64,000 bases of DNA from Ectobius pallidus (taxonomy: Eukaryota > Arthropoda > Insecta > Blattodea > Ectobiidae): assembly GCA_964059195.1 (NCBI GenBank), contig CAXKWD010000005.1, forward strand, positions 142,935,686-142,999,685, in the 5' to 3' direction. Positions 1-9,860 of this stretch are shown one piece after another. The notes under the pieces were generated by a model that was not told where the DNA came from, did not search any database, and worked only from the letters and a program-made list of their open reading frames with translations. The position numbers and the translations under genes were made by a program. The first letter of the stretch is position 1; each line of letters starts with the position of its first letter.

Positions 1-2
1 AA

Positions 3-110
3 ACAGATAAAGATGAAGGAAGCCATAAGGAAAATGATAATGAGTATGGAGACAATAGCAACAGTGATAGAACTGATAAGGAGGACAGTGTAAATTATGA
101 AAAGACATGA
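3..110 (+). other. Acidic open frame running in from the left edge, followed by a poly(A) run
   Basis: An open frame of 35 codons rich in D/E/N/S ends at TGA 108-110 and is followed by an A-run at about 133-166. It could be the 3' end of a retrocopied transcript or simple low-complexity intron sequence. It lies within the expected span of the opposite-strand SETD9 gene, so a real gene end is unlikely. Confidence 0.2.
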
Positions 111-132
111 GGATGATGATGAATGCAGAGGA

Positions 133-167
<35 letters not shown>

Positions 168-261
168 AGAGGCTACAGCTCAATATGATGACAAAAGTGA
201 TTAAGAGTAGATTTTGTTTTTATGAAGCTATAAACAAGCATAAAAAATCTTAATCTAGTAC

Positions 262-377
262 CTGAATTGTGATTATTGACATATTGCCCTATGTTTAAAG
301 GCATGACAGGTGCCGCTGTCAACCACGTGAGATCTGCAGCCTGGTATGGCCTTATGGAGTCTCTACTGACACAGGAT
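262..377 (-). CDS. SETD9: SETD9-like coding exon 4
   Basis: TTTTCAG acceptor and GGTACT donor; 116 nt, phase 2 to 1. It encodes RSCVSRDSIRPY, ADLTWLTAAP and NIGQYVNNHNSG, aligning with the SETD9 segment that contains TWLT and GQYVNN. It joins exon 3 in frame. Too short to be found as a simple ORF; recognised from the phase and the YVNN motif. Confidence 0.78.
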
Positions 378-2695
378 CTGAAAATAAAATATTTTCTGGT
401 TACTGAACTTTTATCATAATCGTTACACTTTTATGTGATAAGTAGATTGTGCTTGTCAAGTCTACTGACCTATTTAATTAGTATCTTTCTTTAATTGTAC
501 CATTACTGTTATTGTTGGTCATTGACTGAGCCCTTTTTCATGGTGTGAGTTATACTCACATTACTTTTTTACTTCCTCTGCCATAGGAACGATAGCTAGA
601 GTTATTACCTATAATGTGCAGTGAAAGACCCAACTACAGAGGAGAATGTGATGAGTAAACTAGTAGCCTAGTGACTTAATGGATTATTTTATTTTTGGTT
701 TATTTGAATAATTGCCTACCATATAGGAGTAGATGATCGTAAAACTCCAATACATTGTTAAAATACATGGTTAAAACAAGACTGTACAGTTATAATTTGT
801 CAGAATGTAAGTGATTGTTAATCATTTTAATTGCGAACCATACTATTGTAGAAATGCGTATCAGGAGCAATTCTGAGGGGACAACCTTACCACATTCATG
901 TGCCAAATGTCTAAAAGTCTTGGAGCCTCAACCTCCTAGAACCCTAAGGGCCTTCAAGGGACTACTTTATTTTATACTTTACTATTGTTATTTATTTAAA
1001 TTTAGTTCTATTAATGATTTTAGTTGAGTACTCTAGGACAGATAGATACCTCTTGAAGGAAGCTTTGTAAGTTCCAACAGATTGCAAGTAACCCCTGGTG
1101 ATCCCTTAGGGGGATATTCTTACCAGATTTGTTTCCGGGGTATGCCAGTCCCCTACCTAACACTTAAACATAAGGATGACTCACACACACCCAGTCCTGA
1201 ACCCAGGAAAGGGATTTTTCACTGATAAATCCCCAACCTGGCCAGGAATTGAACCTGGACCACCGGGGTGGAAGGGAGGCACGCTACCCGACTCACCCAT
1301 GGCTGCGGATCCTTAAGTAGACAAATATAATTCTTTTTAAAACAAATACAAAAATCTTAGTTTACCTGTATACAATCTTGGAAATCCACCTGTCATTGCC
1401 ATCGATGTGGATGCCATCCACACAGCGCAGAACAAAGGCATTGCCAAGAGATGGCAAAAGTATAGGTTCATGTGGTTGGTACAGAGTACCCGGATAAAGA
1501 GCTACTAATGTTCCCTTGTCAATATTGCCTGCTGATACCACAACTCCTTTCCCAGCTCCAGACACTTTACTAGGACCTCGCGACACACAGAAGCCAAGGA
1601 CTTCCTTCACTTCCTGCAACAGGATCCTTTTATTATACACTAAAATGTTCTTACTAGGCTTAATATTTTTGTTACATTTATTTCCAATAATATAATAATA
1701 ATGTTAATGATATTTGCAATAGGATAATGACTTCATTGAATAAGAATAAGTTGTAAAGAAAATTGAAGTATTAATTCCATCCAGCTTACCTAGGTATATT
1801 AAAGGTTTTAAAATTTTTATTATTTGTATTTTACAATTTTAGCACCCCAAGATTAAAATTCTGGCTGTGCCACCGAGATTTTGAAATAAAAGTAATTGAT
1901 CAGGTGATCACGAAGGAAATATGAAAATATAATCATACTTTTTCATTTTTCTTGGCTACTTGAAAATGTGGCAAATTAGTACCAACAACTGACTGCAGGC
2001 GAGGAAGCAGCTTCAGCAGAGCATTTAACAGTACATCATCCTCAACAACTTTATCTTCAAGACCTCTTTTAACTTCTCGTTTCGACCTGCAAAAAATAGG
2101 GAATAAACATAATTATCATTAATGTGCATTTAATTCTTTTAAACACTTTAAAATTTACGCCAGGACTAATCTGTCTGATGTTGCCTTAGAGGTTGTACTT
2201 TGAATTTCCATTGCCAAATCGATTGTATGCAATATTGGTAAATTAGTTGCAGCAAAACGATGTTAACAACCTACTTAGATTCTACATGTTCACAAACTCA
2301 ATATAAGCAGGGAATAAATGGTGTGTATATGTGTTCACAAAATTGTTATTAATAATATTGTTTTCGTAAGCTGAGCACTGGCTAGACCTGTGCAGCTGTC
2401 TCTGGTGCTACACCGGCTTGCGCCGTGGAAGCACCTCAGTTGGAAAAACCTGATCTAGGTGAGATTATGTAAAAAGTGAGCCTGCACTTACAGTAGCAAA
2501 AATAATAATTCTGTATTTACAACAAATTGTAACAAAATACACAATTAGTTTTTAACTAAGTATTATATTATTGAATCTCCATTATATCTAATTAAGAGAA
2601 ATAAATTGTTAATACCTGTTCCTCAGATTCCATGCAATCCATGGCACAAAGCGATATCTGTAGCTTCGCCATTTATGAACTAATTTGTTGATCAT
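262..2695 (-). CDS. SETD9: SETD9-like SET-domain protein gene, 5' four coding exons (partial)
   Basis: Minus-strand gene running off the left edge. Coding exons are 2695-2616, 2086-1939, 1613-1366 and 377-262 (592 nt), with GT/AG sites and compatible phases throughout. The start is the ATG at 2695, giving MINKLVHKWRSYRYRFVPWI, which matches the basic, aromatic N-terminus of SETD9 orthologues. Exon 3 carries the first part of the SET fold (GAGKG, YPGT, FVLRCVDG, IDGNDRWISK). Exon 4 carries TWL and GQYVNN, the equivalent of the SET cofactor-binding N-H region. SETD9 is a poorly characterised SET-family putative lysine methyltransferase; its substrate is not established. The last SET segment and stop are outside the window. 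An acceptor-like site at 2732 suggests the 5' UTR is spliced. The gene is head-to-head with ATRIP, about 7 kb apart. Confidence 0.88.
1025..1313 (-). repeat. tRNA-derived SINE
   Basis: Read on the minus strand, the segment from 1313 leftwards has a tRNA-like head. An A-box-like stretch (GGGTGAGTCGGGTAG) precedes a B-box (GGTTCAATTCC), then a longer unrelated body. It sits in SETD9 intron 3. The left boundary is approximate. Confidence 0.6.
1366..1613 (-). CDS. SETD9: SETD9-like coding exon 3 (start of SET domain)
   Basis: TGTTGCAG acceptor and GTAAAC donor; 248 nt, phase 0 to 2. It encodes GFCVSRGPSKVSGAGKG, VALYPGT, FVLRCVDGIHIDGND and ISKIVYR, the most distinctive block for identifying SETD9. 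Confidence 0.9.
1939..2086 (-). CDS. SETD9: SETD9-like coding exon 2
   Basis: TTTTTTGCAG acceptor and GTATGA donor; 148 nt, phase 2 to 0. It encodes a helical segment (KVVEDDVLLNALLKLLPRL) matching the pre-SET helical region of SETD9 orthologues. Confidence 0.82.
2616..2695 (-). CDS. SETD9: SETD9-like coding exon 1
   Basis: Starts at ATG 2695 and ends in AG before a GTATT donor at 2615 (phase 2). It encodes 26 residues of the family's basic/aromatic N-terminus (KWRSYRYRFVPWIAWNL). The 5' UTR part of this exon probably begins at 2731, after a TTTACAG acceptor. Confidence 0.85.
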
Positions 2696-2731
2696 TACAA
2701 GTGTTGCATTTGGAGTGAAGGAGCTGACAGC

Positions 2732-5576
2732 CTGTAAACTAATGCAAAATAATTTTCAAAATGGATTAAAAGGTACCAGTAGTGTTCAGAAGTTTAAAAA
2801 AAAATCTGATGTTACATATGACTAAGGGTGGGAGGTTGCCTTAAAAAGATCTGAAATAAAAAGAAAATAATAATAATAATAAAAAAAAATAATAATAATA
2901 ACCTAAAAAGGTTCTAATAATTGGAAAAATGAACATTAAAATGTGATGTAAATTAATTAATATTTTAAATAATTTTAGTTGTAATTACATTTTGGTATTT
3001 AAGTAATGAACGTAATGCTTGACTCTGCAGTTTGCTGTATCCAGCTATCAGCTACCTATGTAATTTAATGTGTTTTTTCTCTTCATTTAGTTATGACTTA
3101 AAAAGCCTTATTGCAAAATTTGTGGTAATTATAGCCTACATTATTGCATTCATGATCTGTACAATAAAACATAGAAATATTTAATTTTATGAATACCATC
3201 AATTAATACAGTTGACTTGAATTTTATCACCTTATGGCAATTAATTCGATCATCAAAGGCATTCTCTATACTTGAAATCAGGAACTGTTGTCGTTGTCGG
3301 TTATATAGAGTAAATTATAGTCTTGTTGTTATTGTTAAACAGCTGTGTTTTACCATTCTTTTCCTGCAAATTACACTTTTAGAACAATTTTCCTGATATT
3401 TTAACACGTTAGTGCCCAGAATTTTACACTGTGAATTTGAATCTGGTCTAAGTGCTGTAACCCTACAAGTAAGTGGCTTGAAAGAGAGACATTGCATGCT
3501 GAGTAACAGCCAGGTTCGAATATGTGGTCAGTGCAGTGCTAATGTACCTGTGGTATAGAATGTGAGAGGGCCCACATAAAATAAGGGGTGTATGGCAAGC
3601 ATTGATGTTGAGGGCATGCAAATTAGCACTGCCCTGACTGGAAACCAATTAGCTTTAGGTGATAAAAAATAATATCAAAATTAATTTTTTGATTATATTT
3701 CCATTATTTTATTTACACATCATAAAGTAATAGGCTATTAACCAATAGCTCGTAAATATTTTACATTTTTAATTTTTACATAATTTGATTTACATTTTTG
3801 ACACATGTTCATTTACATGTACAGTACATACCGCTTATTGTGATCACTTTGGGACGTAGCTAATCTGATAATATTAACCGAATGATAACAGTAGCTGAAG
3901 GAATTAAATGAAGGTTATTTATTTGTATATAATATAATACACTACAAAACAGAATTAAAAATATTTATATAAGCATTCATGAACCACAGATTATTGTCTC
4001 TGTTGGACACTACATGAGAATATTATAGGAGAAAAATTCCTCTTGGCACTGGGACTTGAACCCAGGACCTTTGGCTATTTGCGCCAATGCTCTACCAACT
4101 GAGCTAAGCCAGAGCTCAATTCACCAATTTTGAGTATTTTGCCTGCCAAGAAATTATTTGAGAATTAAAATACATTACCTTGAACTTCTGTTTAAATTGC
4201 CCCAATAATCTAATCAGAGAAGCCATTGAGATTAAATTGGAGTCAGACAATTTCAATCCCGATGGAGGGTTTGATACCAGCCCCATTTGGAATGGTTGCA
4301 TTTGAAATTTAAAAGACAGAAGACAAAGGACACATTTCTAAACTCATTGAAGAAAATGTGCTGATTTGCGGTCAATGAGTCGCAAAGGCACTGTAAATAA
4401 GAACAATTTCAATTGGTTCATTTTAAACAAGCCATTGGTTCCATTGGCACCCAAGACCATTGGATACGATTGAACAACTTATTTAATGTATATAAGAACG
4501 CTGGTGATGTAATGCATGCCCAATTTAAAAACATGCCCAAAGACTGGCCTGGAAAAAGACCGATTATTTGCAGACCAAAGAAAATTGTTTTTTTTTTATA
4601 ATTGTGAAATAGTATGTTGGCTCTGAAAAGAGCCGTTTTGGTGCAAGGGTCATTTTCGTAATTCTGTGATTTTATATATATTTCAGTAATTTTTTTTTAT
4701 TTGTTGTACTTTTTATATGGTGCACGGGTCATTTTTGGGTATACCCATTTTTGTAATACTGTGATCTTGTGTATTTTTATGCGTATATGATGAATAGTGA
4801 ATTGCAGTGCCTGCATTGAGCAGGTTCATAGCCGGGATAGGTTCGGAAGCCAGGGGTAGTAGGCAAGACTGGCCAGACCTTCGGTGGTAGGCGACCTAAA
4901 GCTATCTTTTGCCAAATGGAGGAAGTGTGTTCTTCTGAAACATCAAAGCTTTCCCAGCCACTCATCTGGCTAGCAACCCAAGCAGTATACTCAGAAGTTG
5001 GGTTAGGTTTTTAAAAATGCATTTAACCGTAGGAATCAACTAATAACATTGTACTGGTAAGAGATCATTTTAATGTACCAGTAGCCTGTTTTCTTCAAAA
5101 TAGGTACGTACGCCTATCTGAAGATATTTTTACATTCTTCAATGCAGTTTAAAAAATACATGCACCCCTTCGATTTACGAAAGGGAGCTACATCAAACAC
5201 TACGGGGAGAAAGCAAAAATGAAGACAAAGTCTGAAAATATAAGAGTTTTTTTCCAGCTTTCGGGTAAAGAACACAATATTAGAAGGAAGGTCATTTATT
5301 CATAGAATCATCTAACACTTCAGTTAACATGCATGCTTGAGAACTAACTCCTCTGCAATATGGTATAATTTTGGCAATAAACTAAATCTGATCAAAGAAA
5401 AGATAAAATAATGTTTTAATAATTATTTGGGTAAAGTAAACACATATGTAAAAATTTCATAATTCATACGCTTCTTTTTGGAGCTGAGTATATCCAAAGA
5501 AGAAGGATGTAGAAACACTATAATCAAAGAACATCGTTGGAAATATTTCGTTCGTAATGGTATTGCTATCTCTATG
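2732..5576. other. SETD9/ATRIP gap, left part: no gene seen
   Basis: Apart from the SINE at 3950-4112 and an (AAT)n tract near 2863-2901, no exon or family is recognisable. Two GC-richer patches (about 3520-3640 and 4800-4980) look like old repeat fragments that I cannot name. Confidence 0.5.
3950..4112 (-). repeat. tRNA-derived SINE with well-preserved tRNA head
   Basis: On the minus strand the head has textbook A and B boxes (TAGCTCAGTTGGTAGAGC; GGGTTCAAGTCCC), a 5-bp anticodon stem and a 5-bp T stem. The acceptor stem pairs at only 4 of 7 positions and position 33 is C, so this is a SINE or tRNA pseudogene, not a working tRNA. The body continues left of 4030. Confidence 0.6.
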
Positions 5577-6039
5577 CCTTGGTCCAGGGTTGCCATACGT
5601 ACGACTATATCACTATATCGTACCACGGCCGACTATTTCATACATTTGTACGACGTGCAACGCTGCAGTGAGTCGTATCACGGCCGTAGTCGTATGCCTA
5701 TTTGTACGACTATTTTTAACATAGTTTTATATATTTTTAATCAACCTAATGACGAATTTAAATTTTTTATATATATCCAGCTTTTTGTTTTCTCATGGTT
5801 TTTCTTCTTTCTGTGGCAATTACTGTTTATTTAATTTCATTGTATTTTATCAAATTTAGCACATCGGAAGATTATGAAACTCGCCTAAATCCTTATCATT
5901 TACAAATAAGATGATCAAATACTTGATATATGTACGGTGTATAATACTGATTATTATTATTATTTATTATTATTATTATTATTATTATTTTTTATTCGTT
6001 TCTTTATCAACATGCCCCATTACATTATAGTAATATTAC

Positions 6040-6375
6040 ATGCATAATGTATAGCTTATTCACATTGTATATCCTAATTTAACCAATTTACATAGTATAT
6101 CCTACATTGGCCTGATTACATAGTATATCCTAATTTTCTCTATTTACATAATACTCTTAATTAGCCTATTTACATGATATATCCTAAATTATCCTGTTAT
6201 TTCCTAAGTTATTCTATTACATTATATATCTTCAGTTAATCTATTTACATGATGTGTCCTATATTAGCTATCCTAACTTATGTTTTTTACATAGCATATC
6301 CTTAATGAGTCTATTTACTAGGTGTATACTTAATTATCCTATCTGCATGGTATTTCCTTAATTAGACTATTTACA
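6040..6375. repeat. Degenerate AT-rich minisatellite inside the hAT-like element
   Basis: Repeated variants of TTTACATRGTATATCCTAA occur every 25-30 bp for about ten copies, with substitutions and small indels. The array lies wholly between the element's inverted ends. Confidence 0.65.
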
Positions 6376-6378
6376 TGG

Positions 6379-6439
<61 letters not shown>

Positions 6440-6475
6440 TACATATTATTATTATTATTGTTATTGTTGTTGTTG

Positions 6476-6537
<62 letters not shown>
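6379..6537. repeat. (TTA)n microsatellite
   Basis: Long TTA tract interrupted by a short TTG/TTA segment near 6440-6480. Poly-Leu and poly-Ile frames across it are translation artefacts. Confidence 0.9.
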
Positions 6538-6539
<2 letters not shown>

Positions 6540-7484
6540 GCAATAAGTTCACTATATTGGAAAATCACATAGTATACGCCAGTTTTAACTAGCATACGAC
6601 TATTTTCCAATATTGGTACGACTGTCCTACGTTTCTGATCTGGCAACCCTGCCTTTGTCGCTCCCGTTTTCGTTTGAAACTCTGGTTGGTAATTGTGATT
6701 TATTTTTTTTTAGTTCTTTTATTCTTCGTGTGCAGGATAGTGGTGGGAAATGAGATTTGAACCTGAACGTAAGAATATTTTTAGATTTTGTGGTTTAATT
6801 CCTAAATATAAAGAGAATCCCATTCATGAGGAATAATTCATAAAGTGCCTTCATTTTACCGGTATGTAAGAGGTTAAGTTACAGTAGATTGTCATAGTTA
6901 TACTGTCATTGCAAAGCTTGTTTGTGTTTCGGGAATGTTTACACGGGCAAAGTGAGGTATTCACTTATTCTGAACTTACATAGTTTCGCCGGAATGTGTA
7001 ACTATTCAGTAGACTTAACCTCTATTTGTGGCACGTGGCAGTAATTTTCAGACTTGCCGAATCTGCCATAGCTGGTTTTCTTGTCTTAATTCTTGAAACT
7101 GTGACAATTTCGATTAGACGCAATTATGTAAGTCTAGTGTTGGAGTTTACGGTTAATTTTTATACAGGCTACTGCTAATGGAATAAGAGAACTTTGCGCC
7201 CCACGCTGCTACCTGTCACTAAACTAACCTAAGCTGTCACAAAACTCATGCTACCTGTTTCTAACCTCTTGCTTGTACTTCCTGCACATATAGCTATTGG
7301 CATCATTGTACGATGCAATCAAAATAAGTAGAGTGTTGGGAAACAGAGTACAGGCTGTGTAACCCACACCAAAACATTGATCAAACTGCAGGTAAAGGGG
7401 TTGAGTGTTGAAGAAGAATCCTCATTCCCTTCTCGAGCTGTTTCATTAAGTTAAATATGGTGATAGGCCTACTGCCATACAGTA

Positions 7485-7654
7485 CTACAGTAATTTTCAA
7501 ATGGGAAGCGTTTTGCTCTTCTCCTTGCTTAGATACGCGGTCCAATCAGATACGTCGAGACGGAAGGAAGACCCTTCCTGATAGCGGTACTACTTTAGCT
7601 CGTACACGTGATTGGCGGTGAAGGAAAACGCTTCCCATTTGAAAATTACTTTAG
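7485..7654. mobile_element. Tc1/mariner-type MITE
   Basis: 170-bp element with about 30-bp terminal inverted repeats (CTACAGTAATTTTCAAATGG at the left; the right end matches its complement with one difference in the first 14 bases). It is flanked by TA at 7483-7484 and 7655-7656. No coding capacity. Confidence 0.7.
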
Positions 7655-8569
7655 TAGGCTACTTGAAACTAACCTGTCAATTAAAAGATCATAGAATATA
7701 ATAAAAACTTTCCCAAATTTTTCATTCTAGCCTCATTGCTGTTATGGGTCACAGTGATTGGTTTCTAACAGAGGAAACAAAGTGAGATTATGTAGATGCT
7801 GAGTCTGCAATACAATAGCCAGAATATACATAAGGATGTGTGACATTTCCTACATTACAGTTATCCTACAAACAAACAGTATTCCTAATGGTATACAAAA
7901 AGGCCTGCAACAAAATAAGAAGCTTTGAATGACATTCCACTGTTGAAATACTTCTACAGTGAGATGCATGGTAGAGTTATCTTAATAATAAAAAAGAAAT
8001 TCTGGGTCCGGTGGCGAAGACCCGATTTTTATAGAGAAACAAAATTAAGGAAGGCACCGTATAGGAAAATAACAAATCCTTTCTTGAATAATTTAATCCC
8101 CGGATTAGCTTTTTAGAAGCCACAATTGTGAACTCACGTTAAAAAGATTGCCGAACTAAATAGCGCGGATGAACATTACAACACGAGGTTAAGAGGCTGG
8201 AGAGAAGCAATACACATGCAAATGATACCGGGAATGCGCACAATGTGCGTAGCATCAAAAGTTCACTCTTTTGTCTCTAACTTATATGGTAACAGAAACC
8301 TTTTATATTAGAGTCTTACAACTATAACTGTACCTACCATCTACCACCGTATATTAAAGTCTCATGGAAGTGTTATACGCAAAAAAGAGGGATATCTGGA
8401 TGGAATTATATAGCACAGATACAATGACAACAGCGGATTGGACTCTAGGGAAACACGAAATAATGCATATAATGACTCGCTTTGTTGTCCATGGCTGCCA
8501 CCACTAACCTAATTGTCTTTAACCTACAGTCATGACTAGCAAAAATAGTATCACTAGGATGAAATGGGC
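7655..8569. other. Intergenic stretch with no recognised gene
   Basis: No exon, TE end or RNA gene recognised. Segments around 7990-8250 read like a decayed coding fragment on the plus strand (FWVRWRRPDFYRET), but I cannot assign it to a family. Confidence 0.4.
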
Positions 8570-8950
8570 AAACAAACCTAACCTAACGAAACCTAATCTA
8601 ACAAATCTAATGTAACAAACCTAACCTAACCAAACCAAACCTAACTTAACATAACATAACAAACCTAACCCAACCTAACATAACAAACCTAACCCAACCT
8701 AGCATAACAAACCTAACCCAACCTAACAAACCTAACCCAACCTAACAAACCTAACTCAACCTAACATAACAAACCTAACCCAACCTAACATAACAAACCT
8801 AACTCAACCTAACATAACACACCTAACAAACCTAACCCAACCTAACATAACAAACCTAACCCAACCTAACATAACAAATCTAACCCAACTTAACATAACA
8901 CACCTAACTCAACCTAACAAACCTAACCTAACCTGACAAACCTAACCTAA
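8570..8950. repeat. Interstitial telomere-like array (CCTAA-derived)
   Basis: Nearly continuous AACCTAACC, AACCCAACCT and AACATAAC blocks, all close variants of CCTAA, the complement of the arthropod telomere repeat TTAGG. The blocks are organised as a higher-order unit of about 24 bp (CAACCTAACATAAC followed by AAACCTAACC) repeated many times. Perfect CCTAA runs are short, so the array is degenerate rather than a fresh telomere insertion. Confidence 0.75.
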
Positions 8951-9366
8951 TTCAATTGTCATGACTTGTGGTATGAATGAGCAGAAAAATAATCCGATAT
9001 ATTTATATTTTTAATTAACAAAATCTGTCTAAACCATGCCTTAAAAAAAGAGTATAGAACGCAAGTCATGTCATTTTTCAATAAACCAGAATGTTCAATG
9101 GAATAATAATCTCTATTGCTTTTGCCGAAAAGAACGTCACAATTTGCTCGTAATTTTGAACGTTCAATATGCCCGCCTTTACTGTACAGACCAGTTGCAC
9201 GATACATGAGAATCGATTATCGAGAGGTAACATTCAATTGCCATGACTGTCGGATGAATGCGCAGATAAAAATAATCCGTTATATTAATATTTTTAATAC
9301 ATGAAATATACAATAAATCGCTTTAATTCGGGGCTGAAATAAAAGTATACAACGCAAGGCATAATA
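8951..9366. repeat. Two diverged direct copies of a ~125-bp unit next to the telomere-like array
   Basis: The segment starting TTCAATTGTCATGACT at 8951 recurs at 9233 (TTCAATTGCCATGACT), with shared blocks GAATG-GCAGA, AATAATCCG, TATTTTTAAT and ATACAACGCAAG in the same order. The offset is about 282 bp. This suggests a local duplication or a subtelomere-like repeat unit. Confidence 0.6.
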
Positions 9367-9639
9367 TGTAGATAGTTATAACTTAATTCTGTTTGTAAAT
9401 AAAAATCAGGTCTTCGACTCCCGTGCCAAAATTCTAGTTCTATATGTCACAGTGTACTGCTCTTAATTTAGTTAATGAATTTCCCCCTTTAATAAACACG
9501 GCCCAAACTTAGCAATGGGTTCAGTTACCAGTCTGCCTGCCACTTGATCTGTCCACCTATAACAATTTTATGAAATAGCGCGTTTGCATCTCATTGACCA
9601 TTCCCACAAAGGTTTATCCAGTTCACCCAATATACTCGC

Positions 9640-9731
9640 TGTTGCAAAAATCATTTGAACACCGCCTCAAAGCGGTCCAGATAATTGGTGATCCGGATGG
9701 TTGGAGTTTGGATAGTTGAAGTTCTACTGTA
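9640..9731. mobile_element. Right end of a pogo/Tigger-like MITE
   Basis: About 90 bp here are homologous to the right end of the complete element at 18562-18911: both contain GCCTCAAAGC, GATAATTGG, GATCCGGA and a GTTCT(A/G)CTRTAG terminus. The left end is not found, so the copy is truncated. Confidence 0.55.
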
Positions 9732-9860
9732 GCTTTTAAATTTTCAAAGAAATTAATTTTCAGATACCAGGGGAATGTTATATGTGTGTATTTTTACTAG
9801 TGCAGTATCTTTCTTTAACTTTGATTTGTCTTAAAATTCTTTTTTAATTTTTCATTATAG

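Larger units (their letters stand above)
5585..6651. mobile_element. hAT-like non-autonomous element packed with micro/minisatellite
   Basis: Ends are CAGGGTTGCCA at 5585 and TGGCAACCCTG at 6651, inverted copies. Flanks CCTTGGTC (5577-5584) and CCTTTGTC (6652-6659) form an 8-bp duplication with one mismatch, as expected of hAT elements. No transposase is visible. The interior holds a degenerate array of roughly 25-30 bp units (6040-6375, each with a variant of TTACATAGTATATCC) and long TTA/TTG runs (5949-5990, 6379-6537). Confidence 0.75.

Noticed and set aside
3463..3648. Minus-strand 61-codon frame and GC-richer patch
   Set aside because: No family similarity, no splice context; probably an old repeat.
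4030..4112. Possible functional tRNA gene on the minus strand
   Set aside because: Good A and B boxes, D, anticodon and T stems, but only 4 of 7 acceptor pairs, C at position 33, and attached SINE-like body.
6375..6646. Poly-Leu (plus) and poly-Ile (minus) reading frames
   Set aside because: Pure translation of the TTA/AAT microsatellite inside a hAT-like element.
8573..8950. CRISPR-like or tandem spacer array
   Set aside because: Eukaryotic CCTAA-derived satellite with no unique spacers.
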